A stretch of 64,000 nucleotides of DNA. It comes from Cornus controversa. Taxonomy: Eukaryota > Streptophyta > Magnoliopsida > Cornales > Cornaceae. Both the position numbers and the translations under genes were made by a program. The stretch lies in assembly GCA_026545225.1 (NCBI GenBank), contig CM048846.1, positions 86,631,270-86,695,269 on the forward strand, in the 5' to 3' direction. Position 1 is the stretch's first letter. Each line of letters starts with the position of its first letter. The notes under the pieces are model-generated. The model ran no database searches. It worked only from the letters and a program-made list of their open reading frames with translations, and was not told the origin of the DNA. This document shows positions 48,668-58,729 of the stretch, piece by piece.

Positions 48668-49927
48668 ATGGGCTGGAAGAGAAAACAAAGAAAGCCAGCA
48701 ATTGAAGGTGACAAATCAAGTCTTCCATGTGAAGTCATATACAACATACTTTCGAAACTACCCGTCAAGTCTCTATTGCGATTCAGGTGCGTTTCTAAAT
48801 CATGGTGTGGTGTAATCTCCGAACCCCAATTCGTGAAATCACATCTCAAAGAATCAATTAAGTCGGACCGTCAAAGACTCTTAGGCTCGGGCTGGTACGA
48901 ATTTTTCTACTCCACAGGCTATGAAAGTTGTGATAATTCAGAGGAAAAACTATGCTTTCCTTGTAAGAAGTACAGGGTGGCTAGAGTCTTGTGCTCCTGT
49001 AATGGCTTAGTACTGTTGCGTGTTCGAAATGACAAAATGTGTGTACTCTGGAATCCATCCATCAGAACATACAAAAAGTTCACATGTCCATATATATATC
49101 GCGTTTATGTACCATATGGACTTTGCTATGATTCATCCATGGATGATTACAAAGTGGTATTTATATATAGTCATCATTATCCACATCATGAAATCTCTTT
49201 TGTGGTTTTCAGTTTCAAAGGTCAATGTTGGACAGAGCCTAAGAAATTCCCTTATTTGGGTTTTAATGGTGATATGGTCTTTGCGAATGGAGTGCTACAC
49301 TGGGTTGCTTTTACACCCTTCTTGATCACCCTAAATCCGGGAAATTCGAACTCTCGTCCTCCAAGATACCTCTCCTCTCCGAGTTCGTCTGATACTGATG
49401 ATACTGATACTGATAGTGATGATAATGATAATGATATAGGCCATACACGCCTATATGCATATGATTCCACTAAAAGATATGTGATTGTTTACTATGATAT
49501 GGTGGATAACAAGTTCAAGGAGATGGCACCACCAAAACGTATAAATGGAGGAGGAGTTATATTTAGTTTGACAGTGATGAGAGGATGCCTCAGTTTATAT
49601 TGTGATGCCATCGATAGGAAGCATGTTGTGGTGTGGACTATGAAGCAATATGGTGAGAAGAATTGTTGGACTAAGTTATTTGTCATCCCACGTTGGCTTG
49701 GAACAAAAGATTTAGATTACTTGAAACCTTTATGTGCTACCAAGAAAGGTGAAGTTGTGATGATGATTGATGAAAGAAGAATGGTCATCTATAATCCTAA
49801 AGAAAACAAGTACAAATGGGTTGGGCTAACAAATATACGATATTCAAGTGTGGTTTTATGTGTGGATAGTTTAGTTTTGCCCATTCGTACACCTCAAGTG
49901 AGAGGAAAGAGGAATAAGGAATTGTAA
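48668..49927 (+). CDS. F-box protein with FBA domain (gene 2)
   Basis: A single exon of 419 aa. A basic N-terminus (MGWKRKQRKPAIEGD) precedes the F-box at residues 18-60 (LPCEVIYNILSKLPVKSLLRFRCVSKSW). The FBA region follows, with VLCSCNGLVLL, CVLWNPSIRTYKKF, YGLCYDSSMDDYKVVFI and later YDMVDNKFKEM. Expected role: substrate adaptor of an SCF ubiquitin ligase; the target is unknown. A serine/aspartate-rich loop (about residues 236-258, SSPSSSDTDDTDTDSDDND), encoded by GAT/ACT-type repeats at 49388-49438, is longer than in gene 3. Closely related to gene 3 along its whole length, including the shared end PIRTPQVRGKR. No disabling change is seen. Confidence 0.94.
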   Translation: MGWKRKQRKPAIEGDKSSLPCEVIYNILSKLPVKSLLRFRCVSKSWCGVISEPQFVKSHLKESIKSDRQRLLGSGWYEFFYSTGYESCDNSEEKLCFPCKKYRVARVLCSCNGLVLLRVRNDKMCVLWNPSIRTYKKFTCPYIYRVYVPYGLCYDSSMDDYKVVFIYSHHYPHHEISFVVFSFKGQCWTEPKKFPYLGFNGDMVFANGVLHWVAFTPFLITLNPGNSNSRPPRYLSSPSSSDTDDTDTDSDDNDNDIGHTRLYAYDSTKRYVIVYYDMVDNKFKEMAPPKRINGGGVIFSLTVMRGCLSLYCDAIDRKHVVVWTMKQYGEKNCWTKLFVIPRWLGTKDLDYLKPLCATKKGEVVMMIDERRMVIYNPKENKYKWVGLTNIRYSSVVLCVDSLVLPIRTPQVRGKRNKEL

Positions 49928-51890
49928 GGAGGAAAATCAAACCATCTCTATTTTTCTAGCTTCTCTTCAATTTCTAACTTAATTCTTAATTGTCTTTTGA
50001 TTGTTGTCTTTGATATTAGTTTTCAAAAGAAATATGTATAGTTTTCGTTTTGCTATGGAAAAATGATGTAATCGTTTGTGTTATTGTTTTTTTGTTGTGT
50101 TAATTAATCAGTATAATTAGAGTGATGTTACCGTTCTTTGTGATAATTAGCATCAATGATGTACGACAAAATTTTCATTCACTTCGTTTTCACTTCACTA
50201 GACTTATATTTGATCCTAAACGATTTGTTTAGAAGAGAGCCGAATATTTCAAAATTTTCAAAAATTATGTTTTTTCGTCGAATAAGAAGAGAGCCGAATA
50301 TTTCAGAAATTTTATTCGTGGACCAAACAAATTCGGATTTGGCTTAAGAAATTTAATATTTAGTAGTTTTTAATTATTAGATTTCTTATTTAATTTTTTT
50401 ATTTTATTTGGAAAAAGTTTTATTTTTAGCAAATTCTTGTGCTGCTAGTTTTGCTTTTGTTTTTAGGTTTCTAATTGTCCTCCTAGGATTAGAATTTTTA
50501 GAAGTTTTCTTTTATTTTTAAATTTTCTAGTTCTGTTAGATCAGAATTAGGATTTCTACGAGTTTCCTTTTACTTTTAAGTTTCCTTTTTCTCTTAGGAT
50601 TAAGATTTCTATAAGTTTCTTTTTGTTTTGTTTGTAGGTTTTCTTGTGTGGTTAAGATTACTATTTATCTATTATAAATATATGTAGTGTAGTAGGGCAG
50701 AAATCAATCAATCAATTTATCAAATATATATCAATTGCTTTGTAAGACCTGTATCCTCTCGTGTATCATTTTTTTCATGTATCTAATGCAACAACTTTAA
50801 TCGGCAATGCATCAATGTAAATTCTCTATTTAATGGTGTTATAATATAAATGTATTACATAATTTTATTGAAGAGGTTGCATGAGTGTTGCATTTTCTGA
50901 CGTAGTTGTGTTCCAAAACCTTATATATGGTATCTTTTTATTGTTATTAAATGTGATTTTGTATAAGAAAATTAAAGCTGACCTCTCCAAAAAACTAATA
51001 GTAATGCTTCAATGCTAATATACCTCTTCTAGTTAGGTTGGTAAAATTATTAATAATGATAATTTAGGTTAAAAAGATAATTATCGGAAAGAGTTATCTA
51101 ACTTTAAAAGATAACTCTTTTTTTTAATAGGTATAAATATAAAAAAAGAATTTCATTATGGTTAAAGAGTTGTAACTGTTGAGAATTCCAAAAGTGAACA
51201 TGTTTGGATTATTCAACTTCTTATATTAAAATTTTAAAACATTATTTAATTAATAAAATTATAAAAAATGTATAAAAGAAATAAAAAAAGCTATTCACTT
51301 TTTAATAGTATATGTGCGTATATATAGATATAATATAGTTTAATGTTAAAGCTAATATAACTAATATTAGTGAGAGATAACATGTTATAGTAAAAAAGTT
51401 ACAGTAAATAAAAGTTATAATAACTCATCACTTCTGTGAAATCTACAGAGTGAAGATAAACAATGGGACATAATAGTAAATTAAGATATAAAGTCACGAA
51501 AAAGTAAAATTTTCCTATGCTAGAAATTTTTTGAGGAAAATCGAGCAGTTATGGAATTCTATTTTTTTGAAAATTTTCACTTTCCTTTCAATCAAACTCT
51601 TAAAAATTGTAAAAAATTTCTCTTCTTTTTTCTTTCCCGCTACTTCTAGCTAACCAAACGGATCCTTAGAGTCGAAACGTAATGCCTCGAGTCCGGGAGA
51701 AGGCCTCTGTTTTCCTGATATATATATATCTAAATATTATTATATTGTAATATTGAGAGTTAAGAGAAAATTAGGCAAATTTCCGTAATTTGCATTCCTT
51801 TCCTTGAGAAAATATTGTGTACCTTGGGTACCCTAACCAATCGTGAGTTGTAATTTCCTATTAGGAAACAGGGAGTTGCAATTTAACATG
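49928..51890. other. Spacer between F-box genes 2 and 3
   Basis: A 21-base unit, AGAAGAGAGCCGAATATTTCA, occurs twice (about 50231 and 50286). About 50360-50780 has an LTR-like layout: repeated TTAGGATTAGAATTT / TTAGGATTAAGATTT phrases, CTATTATAAATATATG near 50675 and an AATCAATCAATCAATTT tract. I could not define its ends. The remainder is AT-rich. No gene is supported. Confidence 0.4.
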
Positions 51891-51892
51891 CA

Positions 51893-51964
51893 TACATATA
51901 TATATATTTATATATAGCCTAAAACCGCATAAACCCTTCTGCCGCCGAGAAGAGCTGCAAGAGA
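51893..51964 (+). promoter_or_regulatory. Core promoter/leader of F-box gene 3
   Basis: A TATATATATATATTTATATATAG tract (51896-51917, in part) leads into CCTAAAACCGCATAAACCC, matching the leader of gene 2. The farther upstream block AATTTCCGTAATTTGCATTC (51777-51796) is also found in the relic at 46685, so at least 180 bp of upstream DNA travelled with this gene family. Confidence 0.6.
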
Positions 51965-53218
51965 ATGGACTGCATAAACTCTTCACCTTCTGCCGCTAAG
52001 AAGAGCTGCAAGAGAATGGGCTGGAAGAGAAGACAAAGAAAGCCAGCAATTGAAGGCGACACCTCAAGTCTTCCATGTGAAGTCATACACAACATACTCT
52101 TGAAACTACCGGTGAAGTCTCTATTGCGATTCAGGGCCGTTTCAAAAGCATGGTGTGCAGTAATCTCCGAACTCCAATTCGTGAAATCGCATCTCGATGA
52201 ATCAATTAAGTCGGACCGTCAAAGACTCTTTTGCTCGGACCCCTCGTCCTCCTCTTTCTACTCCATAGGCTATGAAAGTTGTGATGATTCAGAGGAAAAA
52301 CTATGCTTTCCTTGTAAGAAGTATAGGGAAGCCAGTGTCTGGTGCTCCTGTAATGGTTTAGTACTGTTGGCTCTCAACGATGACAAGATGTGTGTGCTGT
52401 GGAATCCATCGATCAGAGCATGCAAAAAGTTCTCATGTCCACCTATATATTGCAATTACGTACCATACGGACTTTGCTATGATTCTTCCATGGATGATTA
52501 CAAGGTGGTATTTATATCTGAACGTCACCATGAAATCTTCTTTGTGGTTTTTAGTTTCAGAGGTCAATGTTGGACCGAGGCCAGCAAATTCCCTTATTTG
52601 GGTTTTTATGGTGATATGGTGGTTGTGAATGGAGTGTTACACTCGGTTGCTTTTACACCATTAATCACCCGGAGAAATTCGAACTCTCACCCTCCAACAA
52701 GATACCTCTCTTCCTCCGATGATGGCGGCGACGGTGTACATGAATATGAATATGATTCCTCCAATAGATATGTGATTGTTTATTATGATATGGTGGATGA
52801 CAAGTTCAAAGAGATGGCACAACCAAAATGTATGAATGGAGGAGATATATTTAGTTTGGCGGTGATGAGAGGTTGGCTCAGTTTATATTGTAATACCATC
52901 GATGAGAAGAATGTTGTGGTGTGGACTATGAAGAAATATGGTGAGAAGAATTCTTGGAGCAAGTTATTTGTGATCCCACGTTCCGTTGGAATTACAATGC
53001 ATTTAGCTTCATTGACTCCGTTGTGTGCTACAAAGAAAGGTGAAGTTGTGATGATAATGGATGGAAAAAGAATGATGATCTATGATCCTAAAGAAAACAA
53101 GCACAGATGGGTTGGGCTAACAAATATACAGAATTCAAGTGTGGTTTTGTGTGTGGATAGTTTTGTTTTGCCCATTCGTACACCTCAAGTGAGAGGAAAG
53201 AGGAAAAATGAATTGTGA
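51965..53218 (+). CDS. F-box protein with FBA domain (gene 3)
   Basis: A single exon of 417 aa from the first ATG; a second in-frame ATG at 52016 (residue 18) aligns with the start of gene 2 (MGWKR-QRKPAIEGD). The upstream 17 codons come from a local tandem duplication of the leader, so the ancestral start is 52016 and the annotated one may be an extension. F-box at about residues 35-77 (LPCEVIHNILLKLPVKSLLRFRAVSKAW); FBA region with CVLWNPSIRACKKF, YGLCYDSSMDDYKVVFI and YDMVDDKFKEM. The expected role is as for gene 2. The serine/aspartate loop of gene 2 is here shorter (SSSDDGGDGVHEYEYD). The end PIRTPQVRGKR is shared. Intact and probably a functional recent paralogue. Confidence 0.93.
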   Translation: MDCINSSPSAAKKSCKRMGWKRRQRKPAIEGDTSSLPCEVIHNILLKLPVKSLLRFRAVSKAWCAVISELQFVKSHLDESIKSDRQRLFCSDPSSSSFYSIGYESCDDSEEKLCFPCKKYREASVWCSCNGLVLLALNDDKMCVLWNPSIRACKKFSCPPIYCNYVPYGLCYDSSMDDYKVVFISERHHEIFFVVFSFRGQCWTEASKFPYLGFYGDMVVVNGVLHSVAFTPLITRRNSNSHPPTRYLSSSDDGGDGVHEYEYDSSNRYVIVYYDMVDDKFKEMAQPKCMNGGDIFSLAVMRGWLSLYCNTIDEKNVVVWTMKKYGEKNSWSKLFVIPRSVGITMHLASLTPLCATKKGEVVMIMDGKRMMIYDPKENKHRWVGLTNIQNSSVVLCVDSFVLPIRTPQVRGKRKNEL

Positions 53219-53845
53219 GGAGGTAAATCAAATCATCTCTATTTTTCTAGCTTAATCAGTATAAAGAAGTGTCCTTAATTTTTTTTATGCTCCTTCCAAG
53301 TTCGAAGGACCATTTGTACAAATAAGAATCCCTTTGTTACGTGATTTCTTCTTCATATAGATAGATAGATCTATGAGTACATTTTGTGCAAGACTATCAA
53401 CTATCTTTTCCTAGCTAGCTAGGAACTAATGGATTCAATTATCTTTAGTCAAACTCTATATTTTCAACTACATATACATATTAGTTTATTTTAGGGATTG
53501 GTGAAGATAATGAAGGCATACAATGGTAAATAGAAACAGGGCTGACTTATATGTACGTTTATCTGATATGTATGTTTATATGTGTTTATATTGTAAGTTT
53601 GTAAGTAAATGCATACATCTTGAGAAAGTTTATATCTCAACCATATCCGCACTCCTATTTTTTATGTTTTGCACTTTCATCTTAAGATAAATATTTTTTC
53701 TAATATTTGCTTCACATATGAATGATTAACTTTTTTTCAAAATACTAAACTACATTTTCTGACATCCTCTTTGTCTCTTATCTTTAAAGTTTTTGATCTC
53801 CTTTGATTGGATAAAAAAAAATAATTCAAAAAAAAATTTCTCTTT
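53219..53845. other. Downstream flank of F-box gene 3
   Basis: The first 35 bases (AGGAGGTAAATCAAATCATCTCTATTTTTCTAGCTT, in part) match the 3' flank of gene 2, marking the end of the duplicated unit. Beyond that is AT-rich DNA with a GATAGATAGAT run at 53361. No gene is seen. Confidence 0.5.
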
Positions 53846-54375
53846 TTACGAGACACAAAAAAAGTTATCTATTATATAAATTATTTTTTTTGACAAGACC
53901 AAAATATATATAGATCTATATCTGTTGAAGAAATTATATCTTTTGTCGTGAAATAAAAAAAATATCTCTATTAAATAAATTATTTCTTTTGGTAGGAATT
54001 AAAAAGTATCCAAAAAATAGTTATCCATGTTAAATAAATTCTCTCTTGACACCACCCAAAAAAAAAAAGTATATAAAATTTTTTATTCTTGTTAAATAAA
54101 CTATCTACATTGAGAGTGCCCAAAAAAAAAATATCGTTATTGAATAAATTATATCTTTTGATAGATTCAAAAAAAGAAATTATCTCTAATGAATAAATTA
54201 TCTCTATTGGAAGAAACCAAAAAAAAATTATTTTTGTTGAATAAATTATCCATTTTAAGAAGACAAAAAAAAAAAAAACTATAAACAAGTAATCTCTTTT
54301 GACAAGATTAAAAAAAAAAAAAGTAGTAAAGAAAGTAAAAAAGGTAAAAAAAATTATCTCCTTTGGTAAGACCCA
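53846..54375. repeat. Degenerate A-rich minisatellite
   Basis: About nine imperfect units of 50-60 bp follow one another. Each has the order A(7-13), then TTATCTCTATT or TTATCCATGTT, then (G/A)AATAAATTATCTCTTTTGACAAGA-like sequence and a short C/A stretch (ACCCAAAA). Period and spelling vary, so it is old. The 102-codon minus-strand frame at 53980-54288 is a by-product of the low-complexity sequence. Confidence 0.8.
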
Positions 54376-56461
54376 AAAAAATATATAATAAAGAAATTAA
54401 AAAAGAGTACTTTATAGTATAAAGTGTAGTTGTGGTATTATAAAATAAGGGATGCTATATTAATTAATTTATGGACATTCTTGTCATTTTCTTTAAAAAA
54501 AAAAAAGAAGGTAAATGGAGTGCAATTGTAGAAAAGGGGAGTACGAATATTGCTTTCCTTAATATTTCTCATAACAAACAATTTATATAAGTAAAATAGT
54601 CTACTGTTTAATGAGAAGCAACAAGAGATTACTTCTCATACGGATCGAATTGGTTTGGATTAAACATAAAATCAAAAGTAATCTCTAGAAGCCTTAAACC
54701 AATTCAATTTGATCCGTAAACATCGGATTGATTTTAGAGATTGAACTTTTATAAATAGTCCAATAGTTTTAAAAAAAAAAACGAATTTCGAATGGACTCT
54801 CTTGATAAATTTCATGTCTTTATTAAAAAACTCTCTTGATAATTGCATTTTTATATTTTTTAGTTAGCTAAAGTATTCTTTTACTTTTATATATAGTGCA
54901 TCTGTCACGAAAAATTAAAGATAACTCTCTTTTTTTGGTTGTATTACATACAAGGTATGTAGTCGCGGTTGCAGTGGCGATTGCAATGTAACGAACTCAG
55001 GTCAGTATCGGTGTTATGTAACGATATCGCTTATAGTAGTCATGAATTTTTGTCCAAAATGTACCGATATGCAATTTTTTACTGCACAATCTAATAAAAA
55101 CGAATTTATAATGAATTATGATAATTTTTACTTGAATTTTTGAGAATCATGTAACATAAATGGTGCCTATTTATAGTTTATAACTCGTTGTCCTAATTAT
55201 ATGTTTACTAAATTAATAAACAATAATAGATTTAAGCATGGTATGAGAAAATAAAACTCACTTTTGGGGTCAAAGCTATCGTTTAGACTATGAATAACTG
55301 GCCACTACTTATTTTTCTTTCCCTTCTTTCTTCTCAACTCTGCCCTTTTAGCTCTTAGGTAGCTCTCCCTAAAAGTAGATGTAATACATATTGAGTTTTC
55401 TTTGGATTTCTTATCGCGGTCATTTTACTCTCTTTTTAAAGACAAGTTGAAGAATCATTGAAAATTACCAAAAGACACTAAATATAATCCAAGTCAATAG
55501 TAGAAGAAAATTATGAATTATAACATATATATTAATATTGTGTTTATGCATAATTACTTAGTTAATACAATTAATAATCTATGTTTGTTGTGTTTCAAAA
55601 ATAAAATGAAAGGTCTTATTTAGATTAAATAGAATAAAGGTGCAAAGTGAAAAAATCTTAAATTTCTTGATCATTCTTCAAAGGTTTAATTCACATTTGG
55701 TGGTAATGCTTGCTTGAGTTTGATTAGGGCCGTTCCGGACTTTATTTTTTATCGAAAAAAGAAAATAGATGACGAATTTTGGGTTAGCGATTAGGACCAC
55801 CCCGACTCTAACTCAATTTTTTATTAAAAAAGACAAAATAGAAGACAAATGCTGGATTGGCAATTCGGGCCGCCCTGACTCAGACTCGATTTATTAATGT
55901 TTTTTGGTAGCCGTTTATGTTTCTTGTTATATGATAACATAAAAATATTAGGTTTATTTTAAAAATAATAAACAAAGAAACATATTTCTTAATCTTAAAT
56001 TATTTTTAAAAAATTCAACATAATAAACAAACAAAAAAAATGTATAAACTTGTTTGATAACCAAAATTTGTTTGCATACTCTATTTTAGTATTTATTTTT
56101 TGTGCCATTGTTATGACCTATTATCTCATTTTTCATTTAAAAAAGTTTAACTCTAATTTCAGTAAGCTCTCATTTTTCATTTTTCAGGCAGCATTGCTAG
56201 TTCTATACAGAAGGGACCGACAAAAAGGATCTCTCTTGGACTATAGTTTGGTTCTATAGTTTTGGACTTTGTGAATGTGTGTGTATATATATATATATAA
56301 ATCTTGTAACAGAAGATAAGAGAATGAGAGGACGACAAAAATAATATGAGATGAGATTATTAAAAATAATTTTAAAAAATTAAATTTAGTAGGCGAAATA
56401 ACATTTGATAGAAATGATTAGAGAGAGAGAATTCATCTAATTGACTTCATTCTTATGAGAT
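54376..56461. other. Intergenic sequence with dispersed repeats
   Basis: 54950-55235 is the partner of the dispersed repeat at 34060-34400 (TCATGAATTTTTGTCCAAAATG, CCTAATTATATGTTTACTAAATTAATAAA, both in part). At about 54626-54720 two inverted phrases (ACGGATCGAATTGGTTT and AAACCAATTCAATTTGATCCGT) form a weak foldback with AGTAATCTCTAGAAGC between them. 55725-55890 holds a twice-repeated 'TTTTTTAT(T/C)(G/A)AAAAAAG...GACTC' unit. No gene is supported. Confidence 0.45.
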
Positions 56462-56464
56462 TAA

Positions 56465-57087
56465 GGCTATGTTTGGTACAAAGGAAAGGAAAAGAAAGGA
56501 TAACATTAGTTATAAGGGAAAAGAAAAGAAAGGAAAGGGAATGATAGTATTAACCTATTATCGTGTTTAGTTGATTAATGAAGGAAAAGAAAGGAATGAA
56601 AACTATTTTAATAAATTTACCATCATACCCTTTTATATTTTAAAAGATAAATAATTCATACACATGAGCTTGTTTCACTATTTACGAATAAGTTACAATT
56701 CATAAGACATACTATAAACTATAAAGTATAAACATACAAGACACTGAGTGCTTCAAATAAAAAAGAAGTCTTAGACGATAGGTCCCTCTCTCATATCAAA
56801 TAACTCTCAGCCTCCATATACTACTGATAACAATGTGCAGAATAGATTTTGCCTTCTATAAAACTGAGGGTCAGTTTGGGTATTAAAATTTTTTTATTAA
56901 AACATTGCAGCCTTTCCCTCAGTTTTCGCCCATATTTAGGAGGATTAAAAAAACTACTATTCATGCCAGTTGTATCCTTCCAAACCCTCCCAAACCCTTT
57001 CTTTTCTTTCCAATATTTCATACCAAACACAATATCTCATCTCCCTCCTTTGCCTTTCTTTTATTTTCTTTCCAACCAAACTTACCC
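56465..57087. mobile_element. Tourist-like MITE (PIF/Harbinger)
   Basis: The left end GGCTATGTTTGGTACAAAGG and inverted right end GGGTAAGTTTGGTTGGAAAG, both leading into AAGGAAAAGAAAGG-type purine tracts, bound a 623-bp element. TAA lies directly on each side (56462-56464 and 57088-57090). A 3-bp TAA/TTA duplication with G(G/C)NNNTGTTTGG termini fits plant Tourist elements. The reading frames over its right part (56849-57109) are not genes. Confidence 0.82.
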
Positions 57088-57479
57088 TAAGGCGAGAATG
57101 ATGATGTAATTTTCTATCCATCAAAATTCTACAAGTGTATTACACACACACACATATATATGAACATCGAAGTCATCTAAAAATATTTTGTAAAATAATC
57201 CAAAAACATGGAATTATTTTATACTAATGAGTCGGTTCATTGGTCCTTTTAAACTCAAATTAAGACTTGAATCGTAATCTAACATTTTTAAAATTTATAA
57301 AACTAGAACCAAACCGTTCCATCACAAAATTGGGTCAAATCGTATAGCTCCGTCCAGTTTACGGTTTGCAAAAGTTTTTAGTGCACCTTATTTTGTTGAA
57401 ACATATTAAACAAAATGGAGACAAGCTAGTGAGATATTATATGATAAAAGAACGACACACAAGCTAAAAGAAAAAGAAA

Positions 57480-57652
57480 AATGCTAAACTTCATGAAATT
57501 ATTTCATGAATTACTATCATGAATGATGTGGCAGGTGATAATACCATTGGGACTCCGTGTATGGGGGGAATCCCACTAATACTAACTCACCATTTAATTA
57601 CCACATCATTCATGATAAAAATTCATGACATAATTTCATGATGTGTAGCATT
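57480..57652. mobile_element. 173-bp foldback MITE
   Basis: The left arm AATGCTAAACTTCATGAAATT, continuing to ATCATGAATGATGTGG, is mirrored by the right arm (inverted AATGCTACACATCATGAAATT ... ATCATGAATGATGTGG). The arms are about 55 bp and separated by roughly 65 bp. No clear target duplication. It lies about 1.1 kb upstream of the IQD gene. Confidence 0.8.
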
Positions 57653-58729
57653 ACGTACTCAAAGGAAAATCTTATATAATCATTATTAGACTACCTATGT
57701 TGTATGGAGCAGAATGTTAGGCCTTACAAAAGAAACAAGAACATCGCATCCATATTGCAGAGATGATGATGTTAAGATCGATGAACAGAGTGACTAGAAG
57801 AGATAGGATTACAAATGAAAGTGTGGGAGAAAAATTAGGTTTAACACCAATTGGTGCAAAAATTAGAGAGAGTATGCTCGTTAATCAAATGTGAGAGACT
57901 AATTATAATAAAAAGTAAAATAAATAAATCAAAAATTAAAAATAACATAAAATGAAATTATTATAATGCAGGGAGATTGCAAACCTCGTGTAGGTAACTT
58001 TTTTACATGTCAATCACCTGTAAAAAGATTAGATGAAGAAAGTCATACCGGTGAACTTTACAAAGCACATATATATCACTCCGAGGGTTGCTTTTGACAA
58101 TTTGCTTTAACAAAAATTATGCTTTTAACTTTTCTCTGTCAAAATTGTCTCAATTATGAAGAGCATTTGCTTTCAAGAATTTGAACCTCTAAGAAGATAT
58201 AATTATTTCAACTGCAGATTTGTTATATTGTATCACACAAAAAATTGTGATAAGAATGCATAACACCACATCTTCTGTACACTTTCTCTAGGATATTCTT
58301 GTCTGCTTGCTTTTTTGTCTTTTTAGCTGCCTTTCTCGTTAACAGACAAAACATGTCGTGCCTTTTGATGATTTCTGGGGTGCAATTTCGTAATATATCT
58401 CAAAAACGGAGGGCGTTTAATCACACAATCTTCAATACGTGGCCTCGTAACGAGCGGGAACAAGTCCTCGTGTCCGTTTATTTTTCGAATTCAAAACCGC
58501 CACCACTAAACCCACCAACACCCACTTCTCTGAATCTGTGCTATCCATTTCCTCACGCTAAATTATGTAATTTGTCAAGCCTGTTTCTTGAAGACTCACT
58601 GTTTATTTCTCTCTCCAGAAAATACGCTTTTTCTCTCTCCAAACAAGTTGCTTGAGCTCTAAACCTTGAAAAATCAGTCTTTGCTGAGGATCTGAAGCTT
58701 TGATTTGATCAATCAAGTGCTTGTAGCAA
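57653..58729 (+). promoter_or_regulatory. IQD upstream region and 5' leader
   Basis: The last 250 bases before the start codon are CT-rich (TTTCTCTCTCCAGAAAA, TTTTTCTCTCTCC), as plant 5' UTRs often are. A transcription start around 58480-58560 is likely but not fixed. The 118-codon frame at 58299-58655 covers this leader and has no domain. The more distal part is AT-rich with no recognised element. Confidence 0.4.

Noticed and set aside
53980-54288. A 102-codon F/I-rich minus-strand frame
   Set aside because: It is generated by the A-rich minisatellite.
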